The notes under the pieces are model-generated. The model saw only the letters and a program-made list of their open reading frames with translations. It made no database searches and was not told where the DNA came from. The position numbers were made by a program, and so were the translations under genes. A stretch of DNA of 17,985 nucleotides from Anaerolineaceae bacterium UBA700 (GTDB lineage: Bacteria > Chloroflexota > Anaerolineae > Anaerolineales > Anaerolineaceae). Location of the stretch: NCBI GenBank assembly GCA_002298885.1, contig DBMK01000127.1, positions 1 to 17,985 of the forward strand, in the 5' to 3' direction. Of this stretch, positions 7,086 to 13,150 are shown in pieces; positions within the stretch are counted from its first letter, which is position 1, and each line of letters opens with the position of its first letter.

Positions 7086-7874
7086 ATAAGAAAACAATTC
7101 TGGTTTGCACTGGTAATCTTCCTCTCTGCTTGCGCCGCGCCGACTCCTTCCTCGGCGCAGTGCCCTGCTATCCAGCTCGGCCTTGCGTTTCTGACGGCCC
7201 GCTATAATCCCACGCTTGGCCTGTTCAGCGAATCGCCAAACGTGGCTCCCCATAAATACTGGCTGACCAACGATAATGCGCTTGCTGCCTATACCCTATC
7301 CCAGCTCGGCGTGAACAATCTGAGTACATCTGTTACGGCTTCGCTGAGACGTTTTGGCCATGATTCTAATGGTTTAATCGAGGCGGTGTGGGGCGTGCCG
7401 GTATCATTTCCGCCCTATGTCGAGCGCCAGGCTATCCTATCCAAAATTGGAGACGATGAAGTCTGGCAGGAATTCCACGACAGCGGCCCACGCATTGAGG
7501 ATTGGTCTGAGTATTCCAACCTGGGTTTTCTGGGCGCATTGAACGAGTACAATTGGGGCAACGCAGCTAACGCGCTTTCCGTCTTTTACGGGACATTGGC
7601 TCAGTTTGACGGTACGGGGTTCCGGGATAAAGCATTCAACGGCCAATACGAGACCTACAAGCTGGCCCTGGCGCTTTACGCAGGCGCCAGGATCCACGCC
7701 ACATTCCCCAACGCCGATCAGATGTTAAGCACTTTACAGGCATTGCAAGGCGCGAATGGCGGGTTTCGCACCCATTACCGCGATCTAGATACGCCGGAGG
7801 GGGACACGAACACCGAAACGACCGCCCTGGCGCTCTTAGCCCTGGGGGTCTATGGCTGCGCCCCGGCTCATTAA
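7086..7874 (+). CDS. Secreted lipoprotein with alpha/alpha-toroid-like repeat; ATA start or lost ATG
   Basis: The frame encodes 262 residues when read from the ATA at 7086. That start gives (M)RKQFWFALVIFLSACAAP, a textbook lipoprotein signal with lipobox LSAC and cysteine at 16, preceded by GAGAGGGG at 7073-7080. No ATG, GTG or TTG lies in frame before the lipobox. The first ordinary start, GTG at 7242, would discard the signal. Either ATA is used or the ATG was lost by a single G-to-A change. The mature part ends with QALQGANGGFRTHY..., TNTETTALALLALG, resembling the QxxNGGF repeats of terpene cyclase/prenyltransferase alpha/alpha toroids. The enzyme acid motifs are not evident and the protein is short, so function is unknown. 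Lower GC than its neighbours and repeat clusters on both sides suggest acquisition. Confidence 0.65.
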   Translation: MRKQFWFALVIFLSACAAPTPSSAQCPAIQLGLAFLTARYNPTLGLFSESPNVAPHKYWLTNDNALAAYTLSQLGVNNLSTSVTASLRRFGHDSNGLIEAVWGVPVSFPPYVERQAILSKIGDDEVWQEFHDSGPRIEDWSEYSNLGFLGALNEYNWGNAANALSVFYGTLAQFDGTGFRDKAFNGQYETYKLALALYAGARIHATFPNADQMLSTLQALQGANGGFRTHYRDLDTPEGDTNTETTALALLALGVYGCAPAH

Positions 7875-7921
7875 TTGTTATCTTCTCGCCCCGGCATTGC
7901 TCATGGCGAAAGACGGGGCTC

Positions 7922-8148
7922 ACCCCTTACAGGGTGCTTCGCGAAGACCCCCTTGGAGCGTCGCTAACCCGCTCGCAGGCGGTCTGTGACCGCCGTCTCC
8001 CCGCCGCGTGCCCGGCTCAACACGGGGGTCGCCCCTTACAGGGTGCTTCGCGAAGACCCCCTTAGAGCGTCGCTAACCCACTCGCAGGCGGTGTGTGACC
8101 GCCGTCTCCCCGCCGCGTGCCGGGCTGATACGGAGGTCGAAGACCTCC
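7922..8148. repeat. Cluster 2 of nested palindromic repeats, 109-bp period
   Basis: The same two hairpins as in cluster 1. Type A is at 7978-7994 and 8087-8103 with 3-base loops. Type B is at 7946-7952 (right arm only), 8024-8061 and 8132-8148. Here the 24-base module lies in the type B loops, in the opposite orientation (7922-7945, 8031-8054). The last type B hairpin reads GGAGGTC-GAA-GACCTCC, both arms changed in a way that keeps pairing. The unit period is 109 bases. Confidence 0.8.
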
Positions 8149-8200
8149 TTCGAGCGGGAATTTGGGTCGCAGATCCCTGGAGCTTTAAAAATATTGCCTA

Positions 8201-8228
8201 TTGACATTCTCAAAAATGATAATATAAT
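8201..8228 (+). promoter_or_regulatory. Consensus promoter of the regulator-hydrolase operon
   Basis: TTGACA (8201-8206) and TATAAT (8223-8228) are both perfect, 16 bases apart. Transcription should begin near 8235, about 45 bases before the regulator's ATG. Such a strong promoter implies tight control, and candidate operators overlap it. Confidence 0.8.
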
Positions 8229-8266
8229 AGTATATGGTTATCAATAATGATAATCAAAAGTGAGAA
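8207..8266. promoter_or_regulatory. Operator-like repeats over the promoter
   Basis: AATGATAAT occurs twice as a direct repeat (8215-8223, 8246-8254), 31 bases or about three helical turns apart. TTATCA-ATAA-TGATAA (8238-8253) is an inverted repeat just past the start site. TTCTCA (8207-8212) and TGAGAA (8261-8266) form an outer inverted pair. The winged-helix protein encoded next is the obvious binder. The GATAAT units also resemble Fur-box hexamers, so iron control is an alternative. Confidence 0.5.
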
Positions 8267-8278
8267 CGAAGAGGCACG

Positions 8279-8866
8279 ATGAATACTGCCAAAGAAGACC
8301 TTTTACTCCATCCCGTGCGGCTGCGCATCATCATCGCCACCGCCGGACGCCAGGTGACCGCCCAGCAGTTGGCCGCCGAGCTGCCGGATATCCCCCAGGC
8401 TACCCTCTACCGGCATATCAACGCCCTCGCCGCGGGGGGCATCCTCAGCGTGGTCCAGGAGCGGCGCGTCCACAACACCCTCGAAAAGACCTACGCGCTG
8501 CCGACCCAGGGACAATTCCTGACCCTCGAAGACCTGAAAAACGCCCTGCCGGCGGATTATATCCGCCTGTTCACCCAGTTCCTGGGGCAGCTCCTGGGCT
8601 ACTATACGCGCTACATCCAGCAGGGGAATGTCGATTTTACCCGCGACATCGTGGCTTTCAATATGTTCCCGCTGTATTTGAGCCAGGCGGAAATGAAAGA
8701 CCTGGGGCGGGCCATCAACGCCGCGCTGCTGCCCTATGTGAAGAACGAGCCCGCGCCGGAACGCAGGCGCTCCGTTTTTGGAGTAGTAACCCTCCCCGAC
8801 GTGGTGGGCGCTCCTTTGCCTGCTGCCTCGCCGGCAGTCGAATCAAACGTTGCACTTAAAGAATAG
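8279..8866 (+). CDS. Winged-helix transcriptional regulator (ArsR-like HTH)
   Basis: A 195-residue DNA-binding regulator. The N-terminal winged helix lies at about residues 8-62: HPVRLRIIIA, then the turn TAQQLAAELPDIPQATLYRHINALAAGGIL and the wing VVQERRVHNTLEKTYAL. The C-terminal half (about 78-165) is helical and rich in aromatic residues (QFLGQLLGYYTRYIQ) and probably senses a ligand or forms the dimer. The last ~25 residues look unstructured. GAGG sits 4 bases before the ATG. The hydrolase gene starts 11 bases after the stop, so the two are one transcript. Repression of its own operon is likely, given the repeats over the promoter. The signal is unknown. Confidence 0.85.
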   Translation: MNTAKEDLLLHPVRLRIIIATAGRQVTAQQLAAELPDIPQATLYRHINALAAGGILSVVQERRVHNTLEKTYALPTQGQFLTLEDLKNALPADYIRLFTQFLGQLLGYYTRYIQQGNVDFTRDIVAFNMFPLYLSQAEMKDLGRAINAALLPYVKNEPAPERRRSVFGVVTLPDVVGAPLPAASPAVESNVALKE

Positions 8867-8877
8867 GAATACCTACA

Positions 8878-10167
8878 ATGGAAACAAAAATCGAAACCCT
8901 CGACGATCTGAAACAGGCCGCAGTGAATTTTGTCGGCCAACTGACCAATAATGATTTTGCCGGCGCTACCCGCCTCTTTGACAGCAAGCTGCTCCAGGCC
9001 ATGCCGGAGGATAAGCTGAATGCTACCTGGCTCCAGTTAACCGCCCAGGTGGGAGCTTTCCAAAGGTTCCTGGCCTGCCAGGCGGCTGAAAAAGATGGCT
9101 ACCGTCTGGTCACAGTTACCTGTGAGTTTGAAAAAGCCTCCCTCGACATTCTGTTGCCCTTTAACCAGGCCGGGCAGATGGCCGGCCTGAACTTCCAGCT
9201 CGCCGCGGCCGCTTCGCCCTACCGCCCGCCGGAATACGTCCGCGCCGAGAGCTTCAACGAAGCCGAGGTGACCGTCGGCAGCGGCGAATGGGCCCTCCCC
9301 GGCACTCTCAGCCTGCCCAATGGCGCCGGCCCCTTCCCGGCGGTGGTGCTCGTCCACGGCTCGGGCCCGAACGACCGGGACGAGACGCTCGGGCCCAACA
9401 AACCCTTCCGCGACCTGGCCTGGGGCCTGGCCTCCCAGGGCATCGCCGTCTTGCGCTACGAGAAGCGCACCAAGGCCCATGCCAAGAAGTTCACCCCCGA
9501 AGTGATTTCCCGGCTGACCACCCAGGACGAGGTGATCGACGACGCCCTGTTAGCCGTCCGGCTTCTGCGCCAGACACCGCAAATCGACTCCAGCCGCATC
9601 TATGTCCTGGGTCACTCCCTGGGAGCCACGATGGCCCCGCGCATCGGCCAGCAGGACCCGGGGATTGCCGGGTTGATCATCCTGGGCGGAATGACCCGCC
9701 GCTTTGAGGACACGATTCTGGACCAGTACACCCACATCTTCAATGTTTCCGGCGCCATAACCGACGAGCACAAGGCCGAACTGGAAGAGCTGCGCGCCAA
9801 GGTGGCCCGGGTGAAGGCCCCCAGCTTTTCCGCAGAGACCCCGGCGAAAGACCTGCCGCTGGGCATCCCGCCGGCCTACTGGTTCGACCTGCGCGACTAC
9901 CATCCCGACCTGGTGGCAAAATCACTGGCCATGCGGGTGTTCGTTCTCCAGGGCGGGCGCGATTACCAGGTGACCGTGGATGGCGATTTTCCTGCCTGGC
10001 AGAAGGCCCTGGAGAATAAGGCCAACGCCACCGTAAAGCTCTATCCGGCCCTGTACCACCTCTTCATCGCCGGCGAAGGCCCCTCTACCCCTGAGGAGTA
10101 CTTCGTCGAAGGCCACGTCAGCGAGGAAGTGATCCAGGATATCGCTCGCTGGATTTTGAACAAATAA
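8878..10167 (+). CDS. Alpha/beta hydrolase with N-terminal DUF3887-like domain
   Basis: A 429-residue serine hydrolase without a signal peptide. Residues about 8-108 resemble the DUF3887 module (LTNNDFAGATRLFDSKLLQAM), often fused to such hydrolases. The catalytic domain follows: oxyanion region VVLVHGSGPNDRDE (157-169), nucleophile elbow GHSLG with Ser247, acid Asp362 in LQGGRDYQV, and His394 in LYHLF. The overall pattern (GSGPNDRDET, RYEKRTKAH) is that of bacterial dienelactone-hydrolase/acetylxylan-esterase-like BAAT-type hydrolases that lack a cap domain. The substrate is not predictable. It lies 11 bases after the regulator and 10 bases before a small membrane protein, so it is regulated with them. 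Confidence 0.92.
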   Translation: METKIETLDDLKQAAVNFVGQLTNNDFAGATRLFDSKLLQAMPEDKLNATWLQLTAQVGAFQRFLACQAAEKDGYRLVTVTCEFEKASLDILLPFNQAGQMAGLNFQLAAAASPYRPPEYVRAESFNEAEVTVGSGEWALPGTLSLPNGAGPFPAVVLVHGSGPNDRDETLGPNKPFRDLAWGLASQGIAVLRYEKRTKAHAKKFTPEVISRLTTQDEVIDDALLAVRLLRQTPQIDSSRIYVLGHSLGATMAPRIGQQDPGIAGLIILGGMTRRFEDTILDQYTHIFNVSGAITDEHKAELEELRAKVARVKAPSFSAETPAKDLPLGIPPAYWFDLRDYHPDLVAKSLAMRVFVLQGGRDYQVTVDGDFPAWQKALENKANATVKLYPALYHLFIAGEGPSTPEEYFVEGHVSEEVIQDIARWILNK

Positions 10168-10177
10168 GCAGCATACT

Positions 10178-10369
10178 ATGAATCCGCTGATTCCATTGAT
10201 TATCATCCTGCCGCTGCTAGGATTTTGGATATGGATGTTTCAAGATATGACGAATAATGAATACATATCTGATGATTCAAAGTCTACCTGGAGGATGGCA
10301 TTTCTTTTCTTCAATGTGTTCGCGGCAGGATTATATTACTTCGTTGAATATCGACCCAGACATTTGTAA
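10178..10369 (+). CDS. Small two-helix membrane protein (PLDc_N-like)
   Basis: A 63-residue protein with two membrane helices (about 4-21 and 42-57) joined by a polar loop, FQDMTNNEYISDDSKSTW. The WIWMFxDM...W...FxFxNVFAAGxYYFVEYRP pattern matches the phospholipase D N-terminal (PLDc_N) helical hairpin that is often found alone as a tiny protein. The ATG comes 10 bases after the hydrolase stop. GC is lower than in the hydrolase, as usual for hydrophobic genes. It may anchor or assist the hydrolase at the membrane, which is only a guess from position. Confidence 0.8.
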   Translation: MNPLIPLIIILPLLGFWIWMFQDMTNNEYISDDSKSTWRMAFLFFNVFAAGLYYFVEYRPRHL

Positions 10370-10396
10370 CGGTTTCCCCGATTCAAAAATGTAAGC

Positions 10397-10447
10397 AGCG
10401 AGTGTTGAATTTTGCGCCGCAAAGCGGCACAAAATTCAACACTCGCT
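10397..10447. terminator. Long bidirectional stem-loop between convergent genes
   Basis: AGCGAGTGTTGAATTTTG pairs perfectly over 18 bp with its complement. After one C/A mismatch the stem continues for 5 bp (GCCGC/GCGGC) around an AAA loop. It lies between the stop of the small membrane protein (plus strand) and the stop of the ABC-F gene (minus strand). AT-rich sequence follows on the plus side, so it probably ends transcription from both directions. Confidence 0.75.
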
Positions 10448-10451
10448 TGAT

Positions 10452-12443
10452 TTAATTGATTAGTTTTTCCCACTCGGTCATTAAGTTTTCGAGGGCGGCC
10501 TGGGCCTCGGCCACCTGCCAGGAGAGCTGGTTGACCCGCTCGAAGGCGCGGGCCGAGCCGGCCTTTTGCAGGGCGCTCGACAGGCGCTGCACCTGCTGTT
10601 CCTTCTCGCGGATGCGCCCCTCCACCTGGTCCAGGGCCTGCGTGCGCTGGCGGGTGTCCTTGCTGTTGTCGCGCACCGGCGGGCGGGCGGGGCGCGACGC
10701 CGGTGGAGCCGCCTTGCTCTGGCCGGCTGCACTGTGGCGCAGCACGAACTGGCGGTAGCCGCCCTTGAAAACCTCCAGGCGGTTGTTGCTCAGCCCCCAG
10801 ACCTGCGTCGCCAGCCGGTCGATCAGGTAGCGGTCGTGCGACACCAGCAGGATCGTGCCGGTGTAGGCCTCCAGCACTTCCTGCAGCGCTTCGCGGGCGG
10901 GTATGTCCAGGTGGTTGGTCGGCTCGTCCAGGAAGAGCAGGTTCGCCCCGTCCAGTGCCAGGATGGCCAGGGCCAGGCGGGCCCGCTCGCCGCCGCTCAA
11001 CACGCTGAGCGGCTTGAAGACGTCGTCGCCGCGGAACAGGTAGGGCGCCAGGTAGCTGCGCGCCTCGCCCGGCAGCATAGGCTTATGAGCTACCAATTCG
11101 TCCAGCACGCTGCGCTCGCCGTTGAGCGCATCGTGGGCCTGGGCAAAGTAGCCGATCTTCAGGCTGGCGCCCAGCTCCAGGCGGCCCTCCAGCGGCTCGA
11201 TCTGGCCCAGCAGAGTTTTCAAGAAGGATGTCTTGCCGCTGCCGTTGGGCCCGATGAGGGCGGCGCACTCGCCGCGGCGCAGCTCCAGGTCGCGCACCTC
11301 GAACAGCGGGTTGCCCGGGTAGCCCACCGTGGCCCGGGCGGCGCGCAGCACCAACGTGCCGCTGGTGTGGGCGGCCGAGAGGCGCGGGCGGATGGCCGGC
11401 GGGCGGCTGCTGGCCATCCCGATGGCGTTGACCCCGCGGATGGCCTCGATCACGTCCAGCGGGCGGTCGGAGCTCAGGTCCATCTCGGACCATTTCTTGC
11501 CGCTGCGCAGTGCCATTACTCCGTAGCGCTCGACCACCGCCAGGTCGCGGCTGAGCTGGCGCAGGCGGCCCAGGGCGCGGGCGTGGGTGCTGGCCCGCAC
11601 CCAGTTGCGCTGGATGAAATCCACCTCTTTGAGCAGGCGCTCTTTTTCCTCGGCGTACACCCGCTCGTAGTACTCCCAGCGTGACTGGCGCTGCACCAGG
11701 TAGGCGCTGTAGCTGCCGGAGTACACCTCGATCCCGGTCGGGCTCATCTCCCAGATGCTGGTAACGGTGTTGTCCAGGAAGTAGCGGTCGTGGCTGACGA
11801 TGAGCAGGGCGCCGTCCCACTCGGCCAGGGCGCGTTCCAGCCATTCCACCGCCTCGATATCCAGGTGGTTGGTCGGCTCGTCCAGCATCAGCAGGTCGGG
11901 CTTTTCGAGCAGCAGGCGGGCCAGCAGGGCGCGGGTCTTCTGTCCGCCGCTCAGGTGGTTGAGCGGGGTCTGCCAGTTGTCGCGGCCCAGCCCCAGGCCC
12001 TCCAGGATCTGCTGGATGCGTAGGTCGAAATCGTAGCCGCCGGCATGCTCGAAGGCCTGCTGCAGGTCGCCGTACTCCGCCAGCAATTCGTCCGAATACT
12101 CCCCGGACGACATGGCCTCCTCCAGTTCGGTCAGGCGCGCCTGCTGCGCCTGCAGGCCGGCGAACACGGTCAGCATCTCGGCGTAGACCGTGTTGTCGCG
12201 GTCGGCGAAGGCGTCCACGGCCTCCTGGCGCAGGTAGCCCAGGCGCCGGCTGCGGGCGATGCTCACCCGCCCGGTGGTGGGCGGGTTGAGCCCGGCCAGG
12301 ATGAGCAGCAGCGAGGTCTTGCCGATGCCGTTGGGGCCGATCAGGCCGATCTTGCTGTTGGCAGCGATGGTCACCGAAATGCCCTTGAACAGGTCGAAGG
12401 CTCCGAAGGATAAGCTCAGTTCATCAGCGCTAAGAATAGACAT
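10452..12443 (-). CDS. ABC-F family ATPase
   Basis: A 663-residue cytoplasmic protein with two ABC domains and no membrane part. ABC-F proteins bind the ribosomal E site and rescue stalled or drug-bound ribosomes. First domain: Walker A GPNGIGKT (36-43), signature LSGGQ (164-168), Walker B LLMLDEPTNHLD (184-195). Second domain: GPNGSGKT (398-405), LSGGE (482-486), LLFLDEPTNHLD (502-513). The inter-domain linker, about 120 residues (245-365), contains the helical arm that reaches toward the peptidyl-transferase centre. It is longer than in housekeeping EttA. A basic, coiled-coil tail (about 600-663) resembles Uup. The ATG at 12443 is preferred over an upstream TTG because GGAG precedes it by 8 bases. 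The leader upstream carries a small reading frame and two terminators, a design known for antibiotic-inducible ABC-F genes. Confidence 0.93.
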   Translation of the reverse strand: MSILSADELSLSFGAFDLFKGISVTIAANSKIGLIGPNGIGKTSLLLILAGLNPPTTGRVSIARSRRLGYLRQEAVDAFADRDNTVYAEMLTVFAGLQAQQARLTELEEAMSSGEYSDELLAEYGDLQQAFEHAGGYDFDLRIQQILEGLGLGRDNWQTPLNHLSGGQKTRALLARLLLEKPDLLMLDEPTNHLDIEAVEWLERALAEWDGALLIVSHDRYFLDNTVTSIWEMSPTGIEVYSGSYSAYLVQRQSRWEYYERVYAEEKERLLKEVDFIQRNWVRASTHARALGRLRQLSRDLAVVERYGVMALRSGKKWSEMDLSSDRPLDVIEAIRGVNAIGMASSRPPAIRPRLSAAHTSGTLVLRAARATVGYPGNPLFEVRDLELRRGECAALIGPNGSGKTSFLKTLLGQIEPLEGRLELGASLKIGYFAQAHDALNGERSVLDELVAHKPMLPGEARSYLAPYLFRGDDVFKPLSVLSGGERARLALAILALDGANLLFLDEPTNHLDIPAREALQEVLEAYTGTILLVSHDRYLIDRLATQVWGLSNNRLEVFKGGYRQFVLRHSAAGQSKAAPPASRPARPPVRDNSKDTRQRTQALDQVEGRIREKEQQVQRLSSALQKAGSARAFERVNQLSWQVAEAQAALENLMTEWEKLIN

Positions 12444-12583
12444 GTCACACACTCCATACAACTTTTCTTACAGAAGTAAATTTATCCGCTAATTACGCTA
12501 ATTGCACTAATTCTAAAAATCAGTGAAATTCGTGCAATTCGTGGATCACGTATTTCTTTTCTTCCGTATCGCAATCTCCAAAC

Positions 12584-12616
12584 AAAAAAAAACGGCCGCA
12601 GAGTGCGCCGCGGCCG
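12584..12616 (-). terminator. Leader terminator T2 with nine T residues
   Basis: On the minus strand CGGCCGC (12616-12610) pairs with GCGGCCG (12599-12593) around a 10-base loop and is followed at once by nine T residues. This is a textbook intrinsic terminator. It works only toward the ABC-F gene, whose start is about 140 bases downstream, so it can only attenuate that gene. Its loop carries GGCGCAC, complementary to the end of the leader reading frame. Confidence 0.8.
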
Positions 12617-12653
12617 GGCAGAGGGAATGGGTAGTGCATGAGAATGGGGAAAC

Positions 12654-12689
12654 AAAAAGGCCGCGGGCTGGGTGCGCCGCGGCCTTTTT
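12654..12689 (-). terminator. Leader terminator T1
   Basis: GGCCGCGG pairs with CCGCGGCC (8 bp, extended by five A:T pairs) around a 10-base loop, with TTTTTG after the stem on the minus strand. It lies 20 bases past the stop of the leader reading frame. A-runs on one side and T-runs on the other make it formally bidirectional, but no plus-strand gene ends here. The left arm and loop contain GGCGCACC, the exact complement of GGTGCGCC in the leader frame. Confidence 0.8.
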
Positions 12690-12708
12690 AATGCGTATAT
12701 CTAAGCGG

Positions 12709-12795
12709 TCAGCAGGCGCACCTGTACAAGGAATAGCCAGAGGCGCCGCCTCTCGCGGTCAGGACCAGTACAGTTTGCTTGCCAAAATACGCCAT
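12709..12795 (-). CDS. Leader peptide upstream of the ABC-F gene (28 codons)
   Basis: The small frame begins ATG at 12795 and ends TGA at 12711-12709. The peptide starts MAYFGKQTVLVLTARGG and ends SLYRCAC. A possible ribosome site (AAGGA with a long 12-base gap, or GAG nearer) precedes it. A promoter lies just upstream. It ends 20 bases before terminator T1. Codons 25-27 contain GGTGCGCC, which can pair with the left side of T1. The coding region itself can fold: CTGTAC (12773-12768) with GTACAG (12727-12722), enclosing AGAGGC/GCCTCT. A ribosome finishing the frame would cover GGTGCGCC and allow T1 to form. One stalled early would leave it free. I infer a regulatory peptide; translation is unproven. 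Confidence 0.6.
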   Translation of the reverse strand: MAYFGKQTVLVLTARGGASGYSLYRCAC

Positions 12796-12819
12796 TTTTG
12801 ATCTCAATCCTTAAGGCAC

Positions 12820-12849
12820 AGTTTATCACACGATTCGTTGTATAGTCAA
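12820..12849 (-). promoter_or_regulatory. Promoter of the ABC-F leader transcript
   Basis: TTGACT (12849-12844) and TAAACT (12825-12820) are 18 bases apart, with TGA making an extended -10. The start would fall near 12813, about 18 bases before the leader ATG. A second possible promoter (TTGCAC, 16 bases, TAGAAT) lies after both terminators at about 12535-12505. If used, it would bypass attenuation. Confidence 0.5.
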
Positions 12850-12900
12850 GGGAGGTAGAGCAATTTAACCGCTAATTACACGATTTTTCACGAATTTTAC

Positions 12901-12923
12901 CGCTCGAAGACCCCCTTCGAGCG
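12901..12923. repeat. Hairpin repeat related to the type B palindromes
   Basis: CGCTCGAAG-ACCCC-CTTCGAGCG has 9-bp perfect arms. The core GAAGACCCCCTTCGAGCG matches pieces of the repeat clusters at 6638-6930 and 7922-8148. It abuts the left end of the 117-bp repeat that the insertion sequence interrupts. Confidence 0.55.
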
Positions 12924-13037
12924 GAAAAAGGCCAATGCGACAGCCCGGCCGATTTTATCTGGTGAACAAATACCTCCCCGAAGCAATTGCCCTCTCCCCC
13001 TCCTTTCAAGGGTAGGTTTTTAAAATACCAAAACAAA

Positions 13038-13095
13038 TGCCTCTAAATGATTGGTAGAATAGTTTTGCCAAACACACTCCAATCAAATAGAGGCA
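13038..13095 (+). repeat. Subterminal stem-loop inside the insertion sequence
   Basis: TGCCTCTAAATGATTGG (13038-13054) pairs with CCAATCAAATAGAGGCA (13079-13095) at 15 of 17 positions around a 24-base loop. It lies between the left end and the transposase ATG. In other insertion sequences such structures stop outside transcripts from being translated into transposase. Confidence 0.6.
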
Positions 13096-13150
13096 GACAA
13101 TTAATACCACAAAACCGTTTAGGGAATGGAAAGCGATCGTTGAAACACAC

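Larger units (their letters stand above)
12479..12879. repeat. AT-rich direct repeats flanking the ABC-F leader
   Basis: AATTTATCCGCTAATTAC (12479-12496) and AATTTAACCGCTAATTAC (12862-12879) match at 17 of 18 bases on the same strand and bracket the leader region. Next to the first copy, AATTGCACTAATT and AATTCGTGCAATT form an imperfect hairpin. These motifs look like a dispersed AT-rich intergenic family. A role in the ABC-F leader is not evident. Confidence 0.45.

Noticed and set aside
7242..7874. Lipoprotein gene starting at GTG 7242
   Set aside because: It cuts off a clear lipoprotein signal in the same frame that has its own ribosome site at 7073-7080.
6638..8148. CRISPR array
   Set aside because: The periods are about 110 bases, and the units are self-complementary hairpins whose in-between sequence is also repeated. 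There are no short unique spacers or cas genes.
12523..12801. 92-codon plus-strand frame
   Set aside because: It runs antisense through the terminators and leader peptide, has no ribosome site and its composition follows the hairpins.
12690..12849. Small-molecule riboswitch upstream of the ABC-F gene
   Set aside because: I recognise no known aptamer core, and the presence of a complete small reading frame complementary to the terminator fits peptide-based attenuation better.
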